From Stictocephala bisonia (Eukaryota > Arthropoda > Insecta > Hemiptera > Membracidae), in assembly GCA_035578905.1 (NCBI GenBank), contig JAQJVL010000415.1, positions 526,501 to 590,500 on the forward strand: a stretch of 64,000 nt of DNA. Direction: 5' to 3'. A program made the position numbers and the translations under genes. The notes beneath the pieces were generated by a model that had not been told where the DNA came from, did no database searches, and worked only from the letters and a program-made list of their open reading frames with translations. Shown here piece after piece: positions 1 through 11,589 of the stretch (within the stretch, counting starts at the first letter, position 1; every line of letters starts with the position of its first letter).

Positions 1-329
1 TCAAATCTAGTGGGAAGTGATGTGTACGAACATCTAAATTGGGGAAGAAAGATAGTCGTCCCAGACCATTCAAAGTAACTTTCGCGTCTAAGCGTGATAA
101 TATAGAGTTTAGAAGAAACTTCTCTAAGGAAGTCTTGAAAGAATTGAAAGGAGCTAAGGACATGTATATAGCCCCTGACAGAACACCTGCTGAGGGATCT
201 TACCTCAATGAACAAAGATCCCAATTAAAAACTAGAAAAGATAATGGAGAAAGTGACTTGACCATAAAGTTCATTAATGGTATCCCCAAAATAGTGACAA
301 GCATGCCTCAAAAAACTAATTTCTTCTAG
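1..329 (+). pseudogene. LINE ORF1 C-terminal part
   Basis: An open frame runs from the window edge to the stop at 327-329. Only the C-terminal RNA-binding part of a LINE ORF1 protein is present, with no zinc finger in view. The run 'DRTPAEGSYLNEQRSQL' followed by 'IKFINGIPKIV' aligns with the end of the ORF1 at 19.4-20.6 kb (DRT...LLQRQFLNNL, then IKYRYGVPRIV). That match is the reason for calling it ORF1 rather than a host gene. The true start lies outside the window. Confidence 0.7.
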
Positions 330-330
330 C

Positions 331-696
331 ACCTACGATCAGTTCAATGTAGGTGCTTATTACCAAAACACTAATGGGCTCAGAACTAAACTTTACTTAC
401 TGCGAACTTCTATCCCTACTTCTTCCTATGATGTATTAATTTTCACTGAGACTAACTTGCAAGCATACATAAACAGCTGTGAATTGAGACTTAGTGGTTA
501 CAATGTTTTTCGCTGTGACCGCTCCCTACAGGACACATTCAAAGAGTCTGGAGGCGGACTACTAATCGCTGTGGACAAACACCTACAATCTTCTTTACTC
601 GACTCTTGTGCTGCTGCTTATGAGCTGCTTGTTATCTCAATTAAATATTCTATGTTTTATATTTATCATCAATCATGTTTACATTATGATTTTTAA
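331..696 (+). pseudogene. LINE ORF2 endonuclease N-terminus, truncated
   Basis: The frame reads NVGAYYQNTNGLRTKL, then a DVLIFTETNL block, then SGGGLLIAV. This is the N-terminal third of the AP-endonuclease-like domain of Jockey/CR1-type LINEs, which nicks target DNA to prime reverse transcription. The YYQNTNGLR and TETNL motifs hold the Asn and Glu of the metal site. The frame loses similarity after about residue 105 and enters 3' untranslated-type sequence, so the rest of the endonuclease and the whole reverse transcriptase are deleted. It opens just after the ORF1 stop in another frame. Confidence 0.75.
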
Positions 697-1004
697 TTCT
701 GTAATTGGTCAAGATATTTACCACTGTATTACCTTTTGTTATTTATTTTTGTAGTTATATTGTCAACTGTATTTATATTGTTAATGCTGTGAACTTGTTC
801 TTCTCTGATTATTTTGGATTTGAGTGTAGTTAAAATTAATTCTTTCCCATTTTACCATAATTATCATTTTAAACTTATATCATCCATTAATTCATTGCAA
901 AGTTTTTCTTTACAACTATCTTGAAACTGTTAATATTTATATAATATTCATTATGTTTAAAAAAATGGTGTTAACCGTAGAAAAATAAATAAATATAGGA
1001 AATC

Positions 1005-1697
1005 TGAAGGACAATGGGGCAGAGCCCTAAAGGCGAATTGCAAAACTTTTATTTTTCCCGCCATCTACAATATCAGAGCTTTAAAATGAGCCATTTCCGA
1101 AGGCCGTAGGTGAAATGTAGTGCCTAGAATTTGTACGCAACCAATTTGCCTTACGAAATTAAATATATAGATACTAAGCAGTAAGTGAAAGCATAGTAGG
1201 CTATTATCACAGTATAATATAACAAAGTAGCGAAGGTCAGCCGTTTTTCTTGCTTTTAGCGATGGCGATGTTAGCGAACCTAGCGGAGAGGTACCTCCGT
1301 ACACAGCTGTTGTAGCACTAATGATTGTTTTTTTATGTCAAAAGTGATGTTAAAAGACTGTATTAATGTGAGATAGCGAAGCTCTGTGATACCTTTCCAC
1401 TACAAGCGCTAGCGTCGAGCCAGTTGCAATTTTCACAAGAGTAAGCTTCGCTACTGTCTATATTATACTGTGATGAAAGTCCACCCTACAGCCAGCGTTA
1501 GGAATGACCCTTTTCGAGGGTAATTTCACTGGTTGAGGGTAAAAATGGATAATTCATCATGATTTTGAAGTTTTTCCAATATTATACAATGCGTCATTAC
1601 TATTCAGGCTTTGATTTTTTGAAAAAGTGTACTATGGATTTATCACTGCTAACTATGATTAGTGTATATATAATTCACACTTTCTAATCAATAATAC
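1005..1697. other. No gene seen; short inverted repeat
   Basis: I see no coding region. An imperfect inverted pair of about 30 bp (1205-1236 and 1446-1475, core 'atcacagtataatata') may be the ends of a small MITE-like insertion. No target duplication was evident. Confidence 0.4.
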
Positions 1698-2507
1698 CAT
1701 AGACCTTCTATTATACCAGACAGTCCCATCCCAGCCAGAAAATTGAAGACAGTAAAAATCGGAGTGGAGGCAGAGCAACCTAGTAGGAACCACTACAAAC
1801 AATTTTATACCCCCTGATTCATGCGACTCTACTGGCAATCTCGGAAATAAGACTTGTGACGTAATTTGATGATGTCATTCCCCCCCCTCATGTCTCCAGG
1901 AGGCAGTTACCTGCGTGGCGTGGGAACGGAAATAAACCGAGCGAAGCCCAAACATTCAAACAGATTCTTCAACTGTGTCTCCATTTCAGTTAGCGTTGAA
2001 GGTTTTTATCTTGCAATATACACTGGGGCACTCAGTTCAGTACCTCAGAGAATTTTGACATACTTTTTATATTTGTATGGATAACACTGACGACCATTGT
2101 TTCATGACTTAATTATTAAATTATTTCGCAAAATTAATTACTTTTTAAAAATACAAAACCAGCAATTAAACAAGAACTATAATATATATAGAAACCAACT
2201 TTAAATTTAAAAGTTGTAGAGAATTGTATGCTCTATAAAACTATTCTTTCAGAATAATATTTCGTCCAGCCTGATAAAAAATAAGTGTTTATTCTGGACA
2301 CTGAAATGCTAATTTTTCACTTTTAAGCCACATTGTAAAAAAACTAATTCTTAAAACATTTCTGGTAGATTTATTAATTACTTTGATTATTTATAAAACT
2401 TTTTTACGCTGGTCAAACTTACCTGACCAAGAAATAAAAAAAATTCCTCGCTTCTTGAAAATTTCATGTCGCGGGTTTTTAATGAATTAAAATGAGGTTT
2501 TCATTTT
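1698..2507 (+). repeat. Left arm of half-unit 1
   Basis: This arm is nearly identical to 8733-9546 over about 810 bp, starting with the 33-bp terminal repeat. It contains a 72-codon open frame (1866-2084) that is also open in the second copy, but nothing suggests that it is a gene. Similarity stops exactly where the minus-strand LINE tail begins at 2508. Confidence 0.85.
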
Positions 2508-4590
2508 ATTTATTTATTTATTACATGCTACATAACAGCTCATGCCAATTACAATGCAGCATTACAATATAAATCAAGTTACAGCATGCTACTCAATAAA
2601 TCTTAACAATGAACAACAACAGCAGCGAAATGTATATAAAGTTCATTTTCAATGAGATCATATTCCTATTTGGCTTATAGGCTATTTAAAAAACAACAAA
2701 CACATGCAAAAATAGTTAACATAAGGAACACATAATTTTTATATATCATCTAAATAAATTACTCAAACCATAATTACTAAGCCAGGTTTGTAAATCATAA
2801 TAAATATATATATATTTTAAATATGCAGATGTGACATACATAGTTCATAAAGAAGGTAAGTTAGTCAACTGTCCACATCAACAAGCAGTATTTTTTTAAA
2901 GCTTTTCAATGTATTATGAAAAATATCTACGTTCGATGAATAAATATTGTACGTTCTTAACATGGTGTTAATCGGTGAGTAATACCCGAGGTTTGTGTTG
3001 GCAAAATGAGGGCTGAACAAAAGAGGCAGCTACGAGAGTTACGCCGGGGCACTGCAAAATTAATCTCTGATAACAGTTGTGGGTTATCAATAACCCCGTT
3101 TTAACCAATTTATGCAGGTACAACAAGTTTTGTATTCTTCGCCTTTTAGTGAGACTTGGTAACTCAAAAAGGTTTAACAATTCTGAATAAGATATTACGT
3201 AATTGTAATTACCAAACTCTTTATAATATTGAAAACGTAAAAACTTCCTCTGTATACTTTCAATTGTATCTATAAGGTACACAAAATGCGGAGACCATAC
3301 TACTGCGCCATATTCAAGCTTGGATATTACTAGTGAATAATAAAGCATTTTGAGCGATTTGGTGTTTCTTAAAAAATTACCCGACCTGCGTATGAGCCCC
3401 AGTAGCCCAAATGCTGATTTGCACACTGCTAATACATGCTCAGAAAAAGTCAATTTAGTATCAAATAAAATTCCAAGATCTTAAAAACTGATGTCCTCTG
3501 TAACACTATACCATTCATCGTATAATCATATAAGATCGTGTTCTCCTCCGATTTGCGCGTATATGACATAACGGCACATTTATTTATATTGAATTTAAGA
3601 TTAATTTCGCTCCACGCCACAAGTGCATCAAGGTCTTCTTGCAATCTCAAGCAATCTTCAATACAGGTAATGCATTTGAAAAGTTTTATGTCATCTGCAT
3701 ATAACAGTATATAACAATATTTTATACATTGTATAATTCTATTAATGAATAGTGTGAATAACAAGGGCCCCAGGTTTGAGCCTTGAGGGACGCCCGAATA
3801 AGCAAAATACTCGGTAGAGGAGAAACCCTCGTAGCTGACAAATTGTTTTCTTTGAAATAAATATGAACAAAACAACTTTACGTATTCATTCGACAATCCA
3901 AAATAATGTAATATTTTTAACAATTCTATAATTTTTGTCTTGTCAAATGCCTTGGCAAAGTCCGTGTAAACAACGTCCAATTGTAAATTGCTATCAAAAG
4001 CCGCAGAGCAATATTGCAATAAATTTAATAAGTTTGAATTAATTGACCGACCAGGAAAAAACCCATGCTGTTGTGGATTGATATATGGTTTTACATGAGA
4101 AAACAATCTTGTATGTAAAATAGTTTCAAACACCTTCGCAGGTGGCGATAGAAGTGCAATAGGTCTATAGTTTTTTTATATCGTTTATCACCTTTTTTCG
4201 GAATAGGAATAACTTTGGCAAGTTTCCATTGTTATGGAAAACAACAGCTTTTTATTGACATGTAATAATGTAAAGGTGTAATAAATAACTCGGAGCATGC
4301 CTTAAATATATATGGTGGAATTCCGTCAGGACCCAGCGAACGTTTGGGTCGTAATTTTTGAAATGCATTTATTATTTCAGTTACGGTAATATCAGGCGAA
4401 CTTAAAAAGTTGTAACATTGTCCATGACGGAAGACCGGACGGCCTCCTGGCACAGCTGGTCGTGTTTAAAGATTCTTATCGCGATCGTAAACAGAACCAA
4501 AATACTCAGCCATAGCCTCTGCTATCTCGGCGCCCCCTTCCACTTCCTTATCATCAAGGTGAATTGTTGCTGGTATCTTATCAGTACCTC
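2508..4590 (-). mobile_element. 5'-truncated Jockey/CR1-like LINE
   Basis: On the minus strand the element ends with an A-rich tail (reverse of 'attttatttatttattta' from 2508). It carries a reverse transcriptase in 2968-4453 and a 3' untranslated region of about 460 bp. It interrupts the left arm of the DNA-transposon half-unit at 2507. The 5' boundary is near 4590, where a different repeat starts. Confidence 0.8.
2968..4453 (-). pseudogene. LINE reverse transcriptase, broken
   Basis: Three open segments (4453-4232, 4133-3450, 3453-2968) together cover the reverse-transcriptase domain. They show LRPKRSLGPDGIPPYI at the N-terminal end, HGFFPGRSINSN, DFAKAFDKT, SGVPQGSNLGPLLF, and the catalytic YADD in 'LLYADDIKLFK'. 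The C-terminal 'YYSLVISKLEYGAVVWSPH' thumb region follows. The segments are separated by stops and frame changes, so the protein cannot be made whole. It is related to, but not the same family as, the copy at 51.6-53.9 kb. The catalytic aspartates are still readable. Confidence 0.85.
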
Positions 4591-4908
4591 TTAACTTTTC
4601 ATCACAGCAACAACATACTTAAATACAATAAATGAGATATGTACTATAATTAATGGTATATAATGTGACAAAATAACACTTTCATAAAAATATTACAGTA
4701 ATAAGTACAAAAATAATACTAATTTCCCAAACCAATTGTTTAGACAAATGCAATATTTATAATATTATGAAAAACAAGTTAGGATAGCATTCAACACTGG
4801 CAAAAGCCCAAATAACATTCCTACTGATTGAAAAAAAAGAAAACACAACATATTAACTAATTATTCTAATTGAAACAATACTACCATTACCATTTAAACT
4901 GTTTTGTT
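4590..4908. repeat. Dispersed repeat, copy 1 (about 315 bp)
   Basis: The sequence from 'tttcatcacagcaacaac' is repeated almost exactly at 14846-15171, in the same orientation. It contains no open frame. The two copies occur at different positions in the two half-units of the 14-kb tract, so this is a repeat in its own right or a shared internal piece of the parent transposon. Confidence 0.8.
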
Positions 4909-5189
4909 TTGCCATAATTAAATAACCTTAAAAATAAAATTATATTTATTTTATAGGCACCAATTAGAATTCAATAAGGAATCTAACTATAGGCTATTTC
5001 ATCGAGACAATAGTTATTTTTATCGAGAAAAATTATTATTACAATAGTATGTAAAACATGTATATAGGATAACATACTCTAAAACTAATTGAAAGCCAAA
5101 TTATGAACAACAACTATTTTACATACAACTTTTGTCATAAATTTCAATTAATGTTTAAATTTACTCTGACACCTCAAGGGAAATGAAAA

Positions 5190-5650
5190 CCTACGTAATA
5201 AATAACTTAATAGCAATCAATATTATATAATATGAAGAAGAAAAAACTATTACACACTCATTACTTTCGTAATAAACATAAATTAAGTTTTAATGATTAT
5301 TCTCACAATCAAAGAAAAATAAAAACATACAAAATAATGAAGCTATGTGAAAGCAAATATCATAAACAACATAAACTTTTGATTTCCTGATACTTATCAA
5401 AGAGTTTTAAATTTATTTTTATAATCAAATAGAAATAAAAACATACAAAATTAGTAAACAAATTGACGAATTGAAATAAATATTGTGAACAACATACGCT
5501 TTAAATTTCTTAGTAATTATCAACATGTTTAAATTTTTTTCTTACAATCAAATACAAAAAAGTATACAAAATAATGAAACTAGTTTAAAGAAATATCGTA
5601 AACAACATATTTAAATTTTCCTTTTAAATATCAAAGCGTTTTAAATTCAA
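5190..5650. repeat. AT-rich imperfect tandem repeat, period about 115-122 bp
   Basis: Units start near 5307, 5423 and 5546. Each has 'caatcaaat/g-aaaataaaaacatacaaaat', then 'aacaacata', then 'ttttaaatt'. They have diverged strongly from one another. The stretch 4909-5190 before it is AT-rich and shows nothing else. Confidence 0.6.
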
Positions 5651-5912
5651 TCAAGCATTTCATTCAAGCGTATTTAAATATTCTGTAATTCATATGACAA
5701 TAAATTTAACCTAAATAGGCTACTGAAGCGTGACAATTCAACTAAAGTTATATCAAAATATTTATACCCGTAGTAGAGCACCGGTTTTATTGTGAAACAT
5801 TTAACAAATGTTTTCAAAAGGAATAGGGTAACATATAAAAATTCTGTAACTATAAATAAGCCTTGGTGCATAAAATATAAATATTATTTTATTTACTGTC
5901 TAACTGAATACA

Positions 5913-5914
<2 letters not shown>

Positions 5915-5960
<46 letters not shown>
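5915..5960. repeat. (TA)n microsatellite
   Basis: An uninterrupted alternating TA run of about 46 bp. It makes a short spurious open frame on the + strand. Confidence 0.95.
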
Positions 5961-5961
<1 letters not shown>

Positions 5962-6139
5962 CCACACAATGAAAACATTATATTAGATTGTGCGAAGAAT
6001 TTAACTTGTCACTGAACGAAAAGTTACTTATTTTGAGCTGTAACTGTAATCAGTTACTTTTTTCAAAGAGTAACTGCTAATATAATTAATTAGTTACATT
6101 TTTATAGTAACTCTCCCAAGTTTGATTTTGGAACATAAT

Positions 6140-7037
6140 GGGTGATGTGAATAAAAAGTAGAACATTCTTGAAGAAAATACTACGAAGTATTAGTATTTT
6201 CTCTAAACGAAGTGAATAATAAAATACTACTACTTGGTGGAAAATACTTCGGCCCGTCCGGAAATCTATAGAATTTACTACACTGGAAAGTTCTTTCCTG
6301 GAGTTTGCCTTCGCGACAGGCTCTCTCCCCTCTGCACACGCTCGCTCACTCACCCCGCTGTCATCCGTTTGTCCTATCCCTGTCTGCGTTCGCTGCACCG
6401 TTATCTTTGGCTTTGCGTGAGTGCGTGTACCTGCTGAACACCTGCGATGTCCTCTCTAAATCAACAGTGACGAAGCTGCTGATTTAAGCGGGTACTAGAG
6501 TACTAACTAATCAGTGGAAACATTGTTATTAGTATAGTTCTGAAAATTCTATTACAACGAAATATCAAAAATTAATACTAGCACAAACAAGCTAAGCTGT
6601 ACTGTAATAATATGTCTACTGTAATAACCAACATTTTCCATTTTGGTTCTGGGTGGAATAGCTCCACCACGTGTCTCGTCACTATCAATTCATTAGTTAA
6701 AAAATCAATACTTTGATCTTCAAACCGTAATAGCTGTTTGCCACTGACCTTCCGCCGCTCGCGATATACCTTCTGCTCACGAACTTGCATGAACATAGCC
6801 ATGTTGCCGAGTGACATGGAAGTGAAGTCTGGCCTAAACCACATTCCATAAAAATGAAGAATATTCTACAGATGAGTAGAAAATTCTACCTTTTATTCAC
6901 ACAAAATTGGAGAAAATATTACCCCATCCGTATGAAAAGAAGTATTTTCTACCCCGTATAATTTACTTCGTTTTTATTCACTCGAAATGAAAAATATTCT
7001 TCAAAAAAGAATTGTCTACTTTTTATTCACACCACCC
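6140..7037. mobile_element. Non-autonomous DNA transposon (MITE), about 0.9 kb
   Basis: The inverted ends begin GGGTGRTGTGAATAAAAAGT and stay similar, imperfectly, for about 45 bp. AAT occurs directly outside both ends (6137-6139 and 7038-7040) and may be a 3-bp target duplication. Inside are further inverted copies of 'gaagtattttct'-like strings. No transposase frame exists. The superfamily is not assigned. Confidence 0.7.
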
Positions 7038-7545
7038 AATACAAGAATCAGATATTTGGTATTCAGGGACATACATTTGTGGGCGTATCAAGAAATGTTT
7101 AACGTAGTTGAAAATAAGGACACTGTAATTTTTATTATATAAACAGTAGGCCTAAGTATAATCAATTATAATAAAGATACAAGACAAAATATCTACAAAT
7201 TATCTACAATATATACATTTTGTAGATAAAGATTTTAACCTTTAGTACGAAATGGCAAATGAGATTAATGCAATATACCATATATAAAATTATTCGTGGT
7301 TGTATTTCACCATGAAAAACTACTTTATTATAGCAAGTCAAAGTTGAAGACAGCGTCAACATGTTGAATCTTTTAGATTACTCATGAACAATTTGATTAT
7401 TCTTGAATAGTCTAAATGTTGGTGCATATTACTGTATTAGTATATGTATATAATATTATACAATACAAATTTTCATCTGTGACATGTTGTAGTTGTTTTG
7501 TGTCAGTCGATCCGTCTGAAGAGTGCGGGCATAGGAGCAATGAAT

Positions 7546-8412
7546 ACAAACTCTATTTTCGTCATTTTCGTTTTTATTCAACGTATATTCTAGTAGGTAT
7601 AGGCCTAATATTATTGTATTTGTTAAAAATTTTTTAGTCGTCTAGTATGACATTTCATATTTGTTTTTATTAAACGTATTTTCTAGTAGGTATAATATTA
7701 TTGTATTTGTAAAAAGTGTTTAGTCGTTGGTATGACAAAAATGTCATTTTTGTTTTTATTAAAAGTATTTTCCAGTAGGTATAATATTATTGTATTTGTA
7801 AAAAGTGTTTAGTCGTCAGTATGACATTTCATATTTGTTTTTATTAAACGTATTTTCTGGTAGGTATAATATTATTGTATTTGTAAAAAGTGTTTAGTCG
7901 TCAGTATGACATTTCATATTTGTTTTTATTAAACGTATTTTCTGGTAGGTATAATATTATTGTATTTGTAAAAAGTGTTTAGTCGTCAGTATGACATTTC
8001 ATATTTGTTTTTATTAAACGTATTTTCTGGTAGGTATAATATTATTGTATTTGTAAAAAGTGTTTAGTCGTCAGTATGACATTTCATATTTGTTTTTATT
8101 AAACGTATTTTCTGGTAGGTATAATATTATTGTATTTGTAAAAAGTGTTTAGTCGTCAGTATGACATTTCATATTTGTTTTTATTAAACGTGTTTTCTGG
8201 TAGGTATAATATTATTTTATTTGTAAAAAGTGTTTAGTCGTCAGTATGACATTTCATATTTGTTTTTATTAAACGTATTTTCTGGTAGGTATAATATTAT
8301 TGTACTTGTAAAAAGTGTTTAGTCGTCAGTATGACATTTCATATTTGTTTTTATTAAACGTATTTTCTGGTAGGTATAATATTATTGTATTTGTAAAAAG
8401 TGTTTAGCCGTC
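7546..8412. repeat. 85-bp tandem satellite, about 10 units
   Basis: The 'agtcgtcag' mark recurs at 7812, 7896, 7981, 8066, 8151, 8236, 8321 and 8406 (the last reads agccg), an exact period of 85 bp in the right-hand seven intervals. The left-hand units (near 7550, 7636 and 7722) are diverged and 86-90 bp long. This gradient suggests recent growth from the right side. It lies directly left of the shared right arm of the DNA transposon. Confidence 0.95.
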
Positions 8413-8543
8413 AGTATGTATGAGTTGGTTCCAAACGTGCATTGATGATGTTTGGATCCAAATCGCACTCCTTCTCTGGCCAGGGCTCGAGGAAGGACGG
8501 CAACAGGGTGTATCGCATGCACTGTTCAATTTGGCAACGCAGC

Positions 8544-8732
8544 GCTGACGTAGCGTGACGTAGTACGTGACGTAGTGCCTGACGTCTTTCCTAAGGAGGG
8601 TGGGTAATGGGTTGAGGGGGGAGACAGCCAACGCCAGCGCAGTCTGGCGAGGTCTCGAACAACTAGCCGACACGTTGAGCCAGAACTACGACCAGCTCGC
8701 CCGTATGATGGGACTGTCTGGTATAATAGAAG
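8544..8732 (+). repeat. Right arm of half-unit 1, truncated end
   Basis: About 190 bp matches 15590-15784, including the 'gacgtagtacgtgacgta' cluster and 'aggagggtgggtaatgggtt'. The terminal repeat (8707-8732) stops after ATAATAGAAG and lacks the last seven bases seen at the outer right end. Confidence 0.85.
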
Positions 8733-9546
8733 CATAGACCTTCTATTATACCAGACAGTCCCATCCCAGCCAGAAAATTGAAGACAGTAAAAATCGGAGT
8801 GGAGGCAGAGCAACCTAGTAGGAACCACTACAAACAATTTTATACCCCCTGATTCATGCGACTCTACTGGCAATCTCGGAAATAAGACGTGACGTAATTT
8901 GATGATGTCATTCCCCCCCCTCATGTCTCCAGGAGGCAAATACCTGCGTAGCGTGGGAACGGAAATAAAGCGAGCGAAGCCCAAACATTCAAACAGATTC
9001 TTCAACTGTGTCTCCATTTCAGTTAGCGTTGAAGGTGTTAATCTTGCAATATACACTGGGGCACTCAGTTCAGTACCTCAGAGAATTTTGACATCCTTTT
9101 TATATTTGTATGGATAACACTGACGACCACCATGTTTCATGACTTAATTATTAAATTATTTCACAAAATTAATTACTTTTTAAAAATACAAAACCAGCAA
9201 TTAAACAAGAACTATAATATATATAGAAACCAACTTTAAATTTAAAAGTTATAGAGAATTGTATGCTCTATAAAACTATTCTTTCAGAATACTATTTCGT
9301 CCAGCCTGATAATTAAAAATAAGTGTTTATTCTGGACACTGAAATGCTAATTTTTCACTTTTAAGCCCCATTGTAAAAAAACTATAATTCTTAAAACATT
9401 TCTGGTAGATTTATTAATTACTTTGGTTATTTACAAAACTTTTTTACGCTGGTCAAACTTACCTGATCAAGAAATAAAAAAATGCCTCGCTTCTTGAAAA
9501 TTTCATGTCGCGGGTTTTTAATGAATTAAAATGAGGTTTTCATTTT
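8733..9546 (+). repeat. Left arm of half-unit 2
   Basis: A complete 33-bp terminal repeat (8733-8765) is followed by about 780 bp that matches 1731-2507. With the truncated right end before it, it forms an inverted pair of 26-bp arms around a 7-bp loop, so single-stranded DNA here would fold into a stable hairpin. Confidence 0.85.
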
Positions 9547-9671
9547 GACGCTTATATAAAATATCTGTAACAACCACGTTATAATAAACATTTACCATTA
9601 TAATACTTGTTTCTTCCTGTACAAAAAATATGCCACATGTGTACCTTAAATTCAGTTTTCTTGCTTCAACG

Positions 9672-10070
9672 AGCGTTGGAATCTGATGGCGCAGATCCGT
9701 AACCCAGCTACTTGGAGAAAAAGTGTTTAGGAGATTGTAGGCGATAGGTTCCATGCTCGGTCCTCTTAATACCGACACGGTCCCCGCTTAACGGTTGCCA
9801 TCGACGTGGACATTACAATAGAAGTCTGTGATGTCCATGTTGGATGGTAATTAGAGTTCGAATTTTGTGTAGGGGAGAGAAATGAGTGTCAGACTTATCA
9901 GTTACCTGTATATCAGACCAACACTACGTGGTTCGGAGTGTACATAAAGCTGTAGGTCCCTTAGTTGCCCTGTCTGTTGGGCTATTAATAAATTGTCATT
10001 CTGAGGAATAGTTGAACTCAGTTAGTAACCAGACTACACTCATCCTACACACATATCATCATTCATATTC
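9672..10070 (+). repeat. SINE-like dispersed repeat, copy 1
   Basis: This matches 41531-41900 over roughly 370 bp (for example 'gtaacccagctacttgg', 'ggcgataggttccat', 'atcagaccaacactac'). The start resembles a tRNA-type A box ('tggcgcag') and 'ggttccatgctcgg' lies at B-box distance, so a tRNA-derived SINE is possible. This copy has a poorer head than the second. Confidence 0.6.
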
Positions 10071-11589
10071 GCCTTAAAATACGCACAACGTTGTGTCGGT
10101 ATTTCATTATTAAGTAAGAATGTAAGAACGATATCGTGTTTTGTAAGGCCGAGTCACCTATGTTTTTATTATGCAAAATTTATATTTTCAATCGCTAAAA
10201 TTAAACCCTATTTATTGGAAATGTAAAATCTTAGAATTTTTCTGGGGACGACATGATTATACCTTCCGTCCAAATTTCAAAAAATTACTCTTGTATTAAT
10301 TTACCTTTTCTATAAGTAATTAGGTATGATTATTGTTATCAAAAGTTATAATATCTTGAATCTCTTTTTACTACATTTTAATAATTTATCAGTTACTTTT
10401 ATCTTATAAAAGGGAGGGACAGGTTGGCACTCGAAACTACCATTAATAAACTAAAAAATTACTGTTTATATGTTAATCCCGTAGCAAGACACGGGTAAAC
10501 AGCTATTACTAATAGAATAGCTGTTTACCCGTCTAATGATTCGAGTCTAATATAAATAATTATAACGTTCGTACTACTATAGACTATATCATTATGACTA
10601 AACGTAGAGACTGTTAATTCAAATATGTTCATTATTACATAGTAGAGCTGAGCAGCAAGAAGATATTTCTAAATTAATCTAAAAGTAACAAATGTTCAAA
10701 CGTAAATAATATATTTATAATAATTTAACTAAGGCTAAGGCGATGTTTATAATATTCATGAGATTAGTATGAATGAACAATGATATTAGTAGTAAAATTA
10801 TGAAATATCATGTAGATATTTCATAATGTTAGAATTAAGTTTGTGTTCAGAAGAAGTTTAGTTTGATCTGTGTGTATAAAAACGAGTGTACGTGTATGTC
10901 TATTTTCCTCTATTACTACATAGAGTTTCATTCATCCTATCGTTATGAAACTTTTGGAAGTTATATAGTCCCCCCCCCCCCCCGAACACAAATTTATAAA
11001 ATTACATAACAATAATAAAAAAAACGTAGTTACATTCCTTCTGTTAAAGTTCAGAAAAATGACAATCCTTCACGCAAACTGCACACAATCGCCGCTCTTT
11101 TTAAAACTAAATAAAATATTAAAATACGTTGGATATAGTATCTTTAGTTCTACGCTATGTACGACTTTCATTCGAACTTCCACGTAATCTGGAAAAACAG
11201 CATTATAAATTAAGAACACGTTTATATGTGGGCAGTTTTAATAACACAGTCTTAATTAGCGAGCGCCGAAAAGCAGAGTAACAATCGCGTGAGCTATGTA
11301 GGGTTGCCATACGTATAGTTGCAATGGCTGAATGCTGAAACCAGTCATATTTTTCTGTAGAGATTATTTTTTTTTAGTAAAGAACCATTGTTTTTAATGG
11401 CTTCAACAATTCAGTACATGACATGTCACTGTAAACCTTTATGCTCAGACCACAGAATTATTCTGTGCTCAAACCCTCTCCACTGACAATCTATTCCGAT
11501 CGGGTGTCCGGTACGATACGAAAATAAATCGAAAATCGTTTAGTAAATATTACTAAGACAATACAAATACTTATAATAATACCACTATT
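10071..11589. other. No gene seen; hairpin and poly-C run
   Basis: AT-rich sequence without a credible gene. A 17-bp inverted pair ('acgggtaaacagctatt', 10491-10507 and 10515-10531) makes a short hairpin related to the repeat at 60.6 kb. A run of about 14 C lies at 10971-10984. Confidence 0.5.

Larger units (their letters stand above)
1..1004 (+). mobile_element. Internally deleted Jockey/CR1-like LINE
   Basis: The tract holds the end of a LINE ORF1, the start of its ORF2 endonuclease, and then jumps without any reverse transcriptase to an AT-rich 3' untranslated-type tail ending in 'aataaataaatatag' near 1004. The ORF1 end resembles the ORF1 end of the minus-strand LINE at 18.7-20.6 kb, so the two belong to related families. 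The missing reverse transcriptase means it cannot move on its own. The left end is cut by the window edge. Confidence 0.75.

Noticed and set aside
1866..2084. 72-codon frame (starts MMMSFPPLMSPGG), also open at 8899-9117
   Set aside because: The two copies are just the duplicated left arm; differences include non-conservative changes and there is no coding signature.
5792..5986. 64-codon frame with Ile-Tyr repeats
   Set aside because: Translation of the (TA)n microsatellite.
7416..7637. Frame at the edge of the 85-bp satellite
   Set aside because: Ends inside satellite units; no protein features.
7546..8412. Regular repeats as a CRISPR array
   Set aside because: Units are contiguous 85-bp tandem copies without unique spacers, in a eukaryotic genome.
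8526..9056. 176-codon minus-strand frame
   Set aside because: It runs across the junction of two transposon arms and has no family features; chance frame in GC-richer repeat DNA.
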